10,509 nucleotides of DNA from Cohaesibacteraceae bacterium (GTDB lineage Bacteria > Pseudomonadota > Alphaproteobacteria > Rhizobiales > Cohaesibacteraceae): contig JAESRR010000301.1 of the NCBI GenBank assembly GCA_016764535.1, positions 1 through 10,509 on the forward strand. The letters are read 5' to 3'. Made by a program: the position numbers and the translations under genes. Below the pieces are notes generated by a model. The model saw only the letters and a program-made list of their open reading frames with translations, ran no database searches and was not told the origin of the DNA. Numbering within the stretch: the stretch's first letter is position 1; each line of letters begins with the position of its first letter. Shown in pieces: positions 7,095-10,509 of this stretch.

Positions 7095-7188
7095 AATGTT
7101 CTGACTTTATTTCACGATTATTCAGGATAGTCTGAGAAACATTTCCCAAAGTTTTGGGGAAACATGCAGCCAAATCGGATGAACACAT

Positions 7189-7623
7189 ATGAGTTACATT
7201 GATCCAGACTGGATAAATGGTTTTCTGGGCGGGTTAATAATCGGCCTTGCCGCCTGCATTTATCTGCTTTTTAACGGGCGCATTATGGGTGCCAGTGGCA
7301 TTGTCGGCAGCCTGGTTGATTGCACTGCCGGGTCCGGCGCTGTTGAGCGCATTATATTCCTTGCCGGGTTGGTCGGCGCGCCGTTATTGATGGCCTTTGT
7401 TGTTGTCGTTCCGCCAACAAATTTAACCGACAATATTCTGGTGATTGTAGCAGGTGGCGTGTTGGTGGGGCTTGGAACACGTATCGGTAATGGCTGTACG
7501 TCCGGGCATGGAGTTTGCGGAATATCGCGCCTTTCCATGCGGGGCCTTGTTGCAACGCTGTGTTATCTGGGTGCGGGTTTCATCTGTGTTGCCCTTTTAC
7601 GCCATGTATGGGGAATAATCTGA
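7189..7623 (+). CDS. YeeE/YedE (DUF395) sulfur-transport protein, first half
   Basis: 144 residues, about half the length of full YeeE/YedE proteins such as E. coli YeeE (TsuA), a thiosulfate importer. Four hydrophobic segments are visible (about 9-29, 51-72, 82-97 and 118-138). The diagnostic motif is GNGCTSGHGVCG at 100-111, with C103 and C110; family cysteines of this kind are thought to hold and pass the sulfur compound through the pore. The start is ATG 7189 with GGATGA ten bases ahead, a fair Shine-Dalgarno. The stop overlaps the ATG of the next gene (TGATG), so the two are translated together and probably form one transporter from two half-proteins. In other bacteria such pairs sit with persulfide dioxygenase or rhodanese genes; none is visible here. 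The substrate is inferred from family only. Confidence 0.9.
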   Translation: MSYIDPDWINGFLGGLIIGLAACIYLLFNGRIMGASGIVGSLVDCTAGSGAVERIIFLAGLVGAPLLMAFVVVVPPTNLTDNILVIVAGGVLVGLGTRIGNGCTSGHGVCGISRLSMRGLVATLCYLGAGFICVALLRHVWGII

Positions 7624-8045
7624 TGCGTTTATTGATTGCTTTATTGTGCGGCGGATTATTTGGAACCGGCCTTGTTATCGCGGGGATGACCGATACCAAC
7701 AAGGTTCAGGGCTGGCTCGATATATTTGGCGCCTGGGATCCAACACTGGCATTTGTGCTGGGTGGTGCGATGTTACCCATGGCAGTGTTGTGGCAGGTAC
7801 TGCGGATGCGAAAACAAAGTCACGCGATTTTGGGTGATGCCATTCCCCAGGTGAATACCAGCGCACCGGATAAACCGCTGATCATTGGTGCCGTTTTATT
7901 TGGTGCTGGTTGGGGTGTGGCCGGATTGTGCCCGGGGCCAGCGCTGGCGTCACTCAGCTTTGGTGGTATGGGAGGTTTGTACTTCCTTGGCGCGATGCTT
8001 GCCGGCATGGTCATGGCACCATCGTTCAAACGCATGTTGAGCTGA
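7623..8045 (+). CDS. YeeE/YedE (DUF395/DUF6691-like) sulfur-transport protein, second half
   Basis: 140 residues from ATG 7623, which shares its A with the TGA stop of the preceding gene. A longer reading from 7515 lies inside the previous gene in another frame and is rejected. Four hydrophobic segments (about 2-20, 42-60, 84-102 and 112-132) surround two hallmark motifs. GMTDTNKVQGWLD (21-33) is the loop motif typical of the second half of YeeE/YedE pairs, and AGLCPGPAL (100-108) carries the single conserved cysteine C103. Together with the first half this supplies the two cysteine-bearing halves of a full-length transporter. The basic C-terminus (FKRMLS) suits a cytoplasmic end. A GC-rich hairpin follows shortly downstream at 8065-8084. 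Confidence 0.9.
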   Translation: MRLLIALLCGGLFGTGLVIAGMTDTNKVQGWLDIFGAWDPTLAFVLGGAMLPMAVLWQVLRMRKQSHAILGDAIPQVNTSAPDKPLIIGAVLFGAGWGVAGLCPGPALASLSFGGMGGLYFLGAMLAGMVMAPSFKRMLS

Positions 8046-8064
8046 ATAAATCAAGTTTGATGAC

Positions 8065-8084
8065 CGGGGCTAGAGATGGCCCCG
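8065..8084. terminator. GC-rich hairpin between convergent genes, candidate bidirectional terminator
   Basis: CGGGGC (8065-8070) and GCCCCG (8079-8084) form a perfect six-pair stem with an 8-base loop, 19 bases after the second YeeE/YedE gene. It includes the stop codon and last codons of the convergent ParD-like gene. There is no T-run on either side, so intrinsic termination would be inefficient; still, its position between convergent genes fits a terminator. Confidence 0.4.
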
Positions 8085-8267
8085 TGTCGTCAGCATCTCA
8101 TCGATTTTTTGATGATGATCATCCGGCGGCAAAATTGCACCGGTTTGCCTTGCCTGCTCAACCAGGGTTTCCAGACAGGATGAGATACTGATTGCCTCGC
8201 CACGGGTAACCTGGTCCTGTAAATATTCCACAAGAGGATCGGGTAGACAAATTGTTAGTTCTGTCAT
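8070..8267 (-). CDS. ParD/CopG-type ribbon-helix-helix protein, apparently without a toxin partner
   Basis: 65 residues from ATG 8267. The N-terminus MTELTICLPDPLVEYLQDQV has the alternating beta-strand (TELTICLPD) and following helix of a ribbon-helix-helix DNA-binding domain. GEAISISSCLETLVEQARQ then supplies the second helix in the usual ParD position. The tail (about 42-65) is acidic, contains DDHHQKIDEML and would correspond to the toxin-binding segment of ParD antitoxins. Length fits. In ParDE modules the parE toxin normally follows within a few bases. Here the gene ends at 8070 against the convergent YeeE/YedE gene, with no room for parE, so it is either an orphan antitoxin or a stand-alone regulator. 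Ten extra in-frame residues upstream (from 8297) are unlikely, given the strong Shine-Dalgarno just before 8267. Confidence 0.75.
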   Translation of the reverse strand: MTELTICLPDPLVEYLQDQVTRGEAISISSCLETLVEQARQTGAILPPDDHHQKIDEMLTTRGHL

Positions 8268-8273
8268 GCTTGT

Positions 8274-8279
8274 TCCCTT
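8274..8279 (-). promoter_or_regulatory. Ribosome binding site fixing the ParD-like start
   Basis: AAGGGA on the minus strand lies six bases before the ATG at 8267 and decides against the in-frame upstream start at 8297. Confidence 0.7.
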
Positions 8280-8292
8280 CGTATTTCTCCCT

Positions 8293-8321
8293 ATCATAGC
8301 AAATCACTGGTTGGTTGACTA
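8293..8321 (-). promoter_or_regulatory. Sigma70-like promoter for the ParD-like gene
   Basis: On the minus strand TAGTCA (8321-8316) and TATGAT (8298-8293) are 17 bases apart and match the consensus hexamers at 4 of 6 and 5 of 6 positions. Transcription would start near 8286, leaving a leader of about 19 bases that just contains the ribosome binding site. The promoter lies in the 101-base gap shared with the divergent GAF gene. For the plus strand I found no equally good promoter. Confidence 0.4.
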
Positions 8322-8368
8322 TTAATCCCTGCCGGTTTCATGCTGTCTGTTTTCTGGATCAAATATTT

Positions 8369-8890
8369 ATGGTTACTCCTGCATCTTCTGCCATGCCCAC
8401 ATTTGCAATAAATCTGGGCCGTGCAGATTCTATAATTAAGGCTGGCGGTATTGCTGATACTTTGTTTATGCAAATGCCTGGCCATCGACTATTCACGCTA
8501 ACGGCGATCAATCCCGATGGTGCCCATGTCACACGGCTCTATTCCAGTATGGAAAAGGCGTATTCCAAATCCGGAACAAAACCAATGCTGGACGATGCGT
8601 GGAATGATCAGGTCATCCGTCGTGGCGAGGTTTTTCTTGGACACACCATAGATGATGTGAAGGATTATTTCCCCGACTTTCAGGCTTTAGATGATATGGG
8701 CCTTGGGGCAACAATCAACGCGCCTGTTTTATTTCGCAATCAGGTTATTGGTACTGTCAATTTACTCGATCGCCCTAACTCCTATACTGCTGAGGATGCT
8801 CAAATTGTGTTTGCACATGCACAATTGTTTTGCCCGTATTTTCTCGAATTCCGCCATGCGTATGAAAACCGGCAGGGGATGAAAAGATGA
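8369..8890 (+). CDS. Small GAF-domain protein
   Basis: 173 residues from ATG 8369; GGA lies ten bases upstream (8356-8358), a weak site. The frame is open further to a TTG at 8315, which I consider less likely, and an ATG at 8393 is a further alternative. Nearly the whole protein is one GAF domain (about 12-165). Visible blocks are RLFTLTAINPDGAHVTRLYSS (40-60, strand-turn-strand), WNDQVIRRGEVFLGHT (78-93) and GATINAPVLF...VIGTVNLLD (113-134), the core strands GAF domains use around a small ligand. There is no attached output domain (no HTH, kinase or GGDEF). Only one cysteine (C155) is present, so it is not a free-methionine-sulfoxide reductase. It overlaps the peptidase gene by four bases (ATGA), so the two are co-translated. 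It may sense or bind the pathway's substrate; that is inference. Confidence 0.8.
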   Translation: MVTPASSAMPTFAINLGRADSIIKAGGIADTLFMQMPGHRLFTLTAINPDGAHVTRLYSSMEKAYSKSGTKPMLDDAWNDQVIRRGEVFLGHTIDDVKDYFPDFQALDDMGLGATINAPVLFRNQVIGTVNLLDRPNSYTAEDAQIVFAHAQLFCPYFLEFRHAYENRQGMKR

Positions 8891-9939
8891 AGCGCATCCG
8901 TGACTATGGAATTGTGATTGGTACTCTCCCCACCGGACCAACCAATTCTCTTGCAGATGTGGATGGGGTCACAATTAGTCATGTAACCCTGTCTGATGGT
9001 GCTGTACAAACCGGTGTGAGTGTCATCCATCCGGGATCTGATCATCCGTTTTATCAAAAACGCATCGCTGCTTCCCATGTGATCAACGGGTTTGGAAAAT
9101 CAATCGGCCTGGTTCAACTTGATGAGCTGGGTACGTTGGAAACGCCAATAATCCTTACCAATACTCTGTCAGTGGGGACAGCCTCAACTGCGCTTGTGGA
9201 ATATATGCTTGCAGGAACGCCCGAGATTGGTGATACCACCGGCACTGTTAATCCGGTTGTTATGGAGTGTAATGATGGCGCATATCTCAATGATATTCGT
9301 GGGTTGCATGTCACCAAAGAACATGTGGCGCAAGCGCTGGCTATGTCGTCCCGGGAAATTTCAGAAGGCAATATCGGTGCGGGGACCGGCATGAGTTGTT
9401 ATGGTCTCAAAGGCGGAGTTGGAACATCTTCACGGATGGTTGAGATCGGGTCTAATAATTACACCATTGCTGCTTATACGCTATGCAATATGGGGTTGCC
9501 TGGGGATTTACTGGTCGATGGCCAGCCAGTTGGCAGCAGGATTGTATCTGACCTGGCACAGCCAAATAATGCGCTTGCAGAGAAAGGTTCTATCATTGTG
9601 GTTCTGGCAACTGACGCACCTGTTGATGCCAGACAATTAAAGCGCATTACAAAACGCGCTGGAATGGGCATAGCCCGTACGGGGACCAGTTTTGGGTCAG
9701 GCAGCGGCGATATAATCATTGGATTTACGACTGCGGGAATGGTGCCACATTTAAAACCAGACAATAGTTTATTAACTTGTTCATTACTTCACGAAGATGC
9801 TCTGGACAGTTTGTTCCGGGGTGCGATAGAAGTGACCCAGGAAGCCATACTCAACACACTTGTTGCTGCAAAACCTGTTACCGGTCGCAACAACAGAACC
9901 CGCCAGTCACTCGCGCAATATGCGCATCTCTTTTCTTAA
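8887..9939 (+). CDS. P1-family (S58, DmpA-like) self-processing aminopeptidase
   Basis: 350 residues. Peptidases of family S58 (DmpA, BapA) are Ntn-type hydrolases that cut themselves into alpha and beta chains and then remove N-terminal residues, including beta-amino acids and D-amino acids, from short peptides or amides. Family marks visible here are ADVDGVTISHVTL (23-35), TGVSVIHPG (42-50), GAGTGMSCYGLKGGVGTSSR (164-183) and EKGSIIVVLATDAP (232-245). By family alignment from memory, cleavage should fall between G234 and S235, giving chains of 234 and 116 residues, close to DmpA's 249 and 125, with S235 the nucleophile. S273 and D275 in SGSGDI sit where DmpA and BapA have a Ser-x-Glu pair. 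There is no signal peptide, so it is probably cytoplasmic. The GAF gene overlaps its start, and a GabD-like gene follows after 10 bases. Substrate unknown. Confidence 0.92.
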   Translation: MKRIRDYGIVIGTLPTGPTNSLADVDGVTISHVTLSDGAVQTGVSVIHPGSDHPFYQKRIAASHVINGFGKSIGLVQLDELGTLETPIILTNTLSVGTASTALVEYMLAGTPEIGDTTGTVNPVVMECNDGAYLNDIRGLHVTKEHVAQALAMSSREISEGNIGAGTGMSCYGLKGGVGTSSRMVEIGSNNYTIAAYTLCNMGLPGDLLVDGQPVGSRIVSDLAQPNNALAEKGSIIVVLATDAPVDARQLKRITKRAGMGIARTGTSFGSGSGDIIIGFTTAGMVPHLKPDNSLLTCSLLHEDALDSLFRGAIEVTQEAILNTLVAAKPVTGRNNRTRQSLAQYAHLFS

Positions 9940-9949
9940 GGACTTTGCA

Positions 9950-10509
9950 ATGTTGACACTTAAACGTCCCGATCTTATGCGCCAGCAGTGTTACATTGAT
10001 GGAGCATTTTGTGACGCTGATTCCGGCAAGACCCTTGATGTTACCAATCCTGCAAACGGGGAGATTATTGCTTCTGTTCCGAATATGGGTGCAAGGGAAA
10101 CTGAACGTGCGCTTGAAGCAGCGCAGGCAAGCTGGCCCGCCTGGCGATCACGTACAGCAAAAGAGCGGGCAGGGGTGTTACGTAAATTCCACGATCTTAT
10201 CCTTGCCAACCAGGATGATCTGGCAATTCTTTTGACTGCTGAAATGGGCAAGCCACTGGCCGAAGCCAAGGGTGAAATTGCCTATGGTGCCAGTTACCTT
10301 GAATGGTATGCCGAGGAAGCAAAGCGCGCTTATGGTGATACTGTTCCTGGCCCCTCCGCCGATAAACGCGTCGTCATTATCAAACAATCGGTTGGCGTTG
10401 TCGGTGCGATTACACCGTGGAATTTCCCCAATGCGATGATTACACGAAAGCTTGCACCAGCACTTGCAGCCGGGTGTCCAATTGTTATCAAACCTTCCGA
10501 GCTCACACC
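9950..10509 (+). CDS. gabD: GabD-like succinate-semialdehyde dehydrogenase, N-terminal part, runs off right edge
   Basis: 186 complete codons from ATG 9950, with AAGG eight bases upstream at the end of the peptidase gene. The window stops before the catalytic cysteine, so activity cannot be judged. Similarity to E. coli GabD is close throughout: LMRQQCYIDGAF (9-20), DVTNPANGE (30-38), SVPNMGARET (42-51), AKERAGVLRKF (70-80), GKPLAEAKGEI (100-110), EWYAEEAKRAYGDT (118-131), ADKRVVIIKQSVGV (137-150), then TPWNFPNAMITRK (155-167) and LAPALAAGC (168-176) in the cofactor fold. GabD oxidises succinate semialdehyde to succinate in GABA breakdown. The cofactor lysine K181 is followed by PSE, with E184 where E. 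coli GabD has serine. Glutamate there usually means NAD preference, whereas E. coli GabD prefers NADP. Related semialdehyde dehydrogenases with other substrates are not excluded. It is the third gene of the GAF-peptidase operon. Confidence 0.88.
   Translation, partial: MLTLKRPDLMRQQCYIDGAFCDADSGKTLDVTNPANGEIIASVPNMGARETERALEAAQASWPAWRSRTAKERAGVLRKFHDLILANQDDLAILLTAEMGKPLAEAKGEIAYGASYLEWYAEEAKRAYGDTVPGPSADKRVVIIKQSVGVVGAITPWNFPNAMITRKLAPALAAGCPIVIKPSELT

Larger units (their letters stand above)
6882..7188. other. 307-base intergenic stretch between divergent genes
   Basis: No credible coding frame: the frames open here on either strand give low-complexity, Cys/His-scattered products without ribosome binding sites. 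The left half (6882-7050) should hold the promoter of the minus-strand hypothetical gene, but I found no convincing -35/-10 pair. The right half holds the promoter and inverted repeat listed separately (7060-7094), then a leader of about 95 bases before the YeeE/YedE gene at 7189. I looked for a remnant of an ArsR-type regulator, often found beside such transporters, and saw none. Confidence 0.6.

Noticed and set aside
7060-7097. A BigR/SqrR operator of the ATTC-N8-GAAT type
   Set aside because: GAAT occurs at 7094-7097, but the required ATTC is not found at the right distance; only the CATATA/TATATG dyad remains.
6967-7188. Minus-strand open frame of 73 codons upstream of the YeeE/YedE pair, considered as a lost regulator
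   Set aside because: The product shows no helix-turn-helix, has scattered Cys/Ser/His and no ribosome binding site, and would run antisense through the promoter.
7515-7622. Upstream extension of the second YeeE/YedE gene to an ATG at 7515
   Set aside because: The extra 36 residues lie in another frame of the first half-gene. The TGATG junction at 7621-7625 gives the natural start, and family motifs begin right after it.
8369-8890. GAF protein as a free-methionine-(R)-sulfoxide reductase
   Set aside because: That enzyme needs a conserved set of cysteines in the GAF pocket. Only one cysteine (C155), near the C-terminus, is present.
8887-9939. P1 peptidase as an ArgJ-type ornithine acetyltransferase
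   Set aside because: The folds are related, but the cleavage motif here is G-S (EKGSIIVV), as in S58, not the threonine motif of ArgJ, and no arginine genes are nearby.
1-10509. CRISPR array, insertion sequence, tRNA or integron features
   Set aside because: I saw no spaced direct repeats, terminal inverted repeats with a transposase, or tRNA-like cloverleaf on either strand. This was a reading by eye, so short degenerate elements could be missed.

Overview
The window reads as chromosomal DNA of a Gram-negative bacterium, most likely an alphaproteobacterium. G+C is about half by eye. The glucan synthase OpgH is the short form without a long cytoplasmic N-terminus, and the OpgG/OpgD-type protein carries a twin-arginine signal. 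I see no rRNA, tRNA, CRISPR array, insertion sequence or phage gene. The taxonomic guess is inference from gene types only.

Layout. (1) 1-142, minus strand: the first 47 codons of a membrane protein running off the left edge, possibly a YeeE/YedE-type transporter. (2) 324-6396, plus strand: four tightly spaced genes. A TTC38-like tetratricopeptide repeat protein is followed by an osmoregulated periplasmic glucan (OPG) cluster: opgC (acyltransferase, substituent addition), an opgG/opgD-family periplasmic glucan protein, and opgH (membrane glucosyltransferase). The last two genes overlap. (3) 6474-6881, minus strand: an unrecognised, visibly AT-richer gene convergent to opgH. (4) 7189-8045, plus strand: two half-size YeeE/YedE (DUF395) sulfur-transport proteins that overlap by one base. 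They sit behind a good sigma70-like promoter with an inverted repeat across it. (5) 8070-8267, minus strand: a lone ParD/CopG-type ribbon-helix-helix protein with no toxin gene beside it. (6) 8369 to the right edge, plus strand: a small GAF-domain protein, a P1-family (S58, DmpA-like) self-cleaving aminopeptidase, and the first 186 codons of a GabD-like succinate-semialdehyde dehydrogenase.

How the genes may work together. OpgH would build the linear beta-1,2-glucan backbone and export it. The OpgG/D-family protein would process it in the periplasm, and OpgC would add acyl groups (succinyl in studied cases). The TPR protein is linked only by position. The YeeE/YedE pair probably moves thiosulfate or another reduced-sulfur compound across the inner membrane. 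The GAF-S58-GabD unit looks like a small catabolic operon in which a peptidase frees an amine-containing acid (for example GABA or a beta-amino acid) from an amide and a dehydrogenase oxidises a derived semialdehyde. That last reading is inference, and it is the part of the window I find most interesting.
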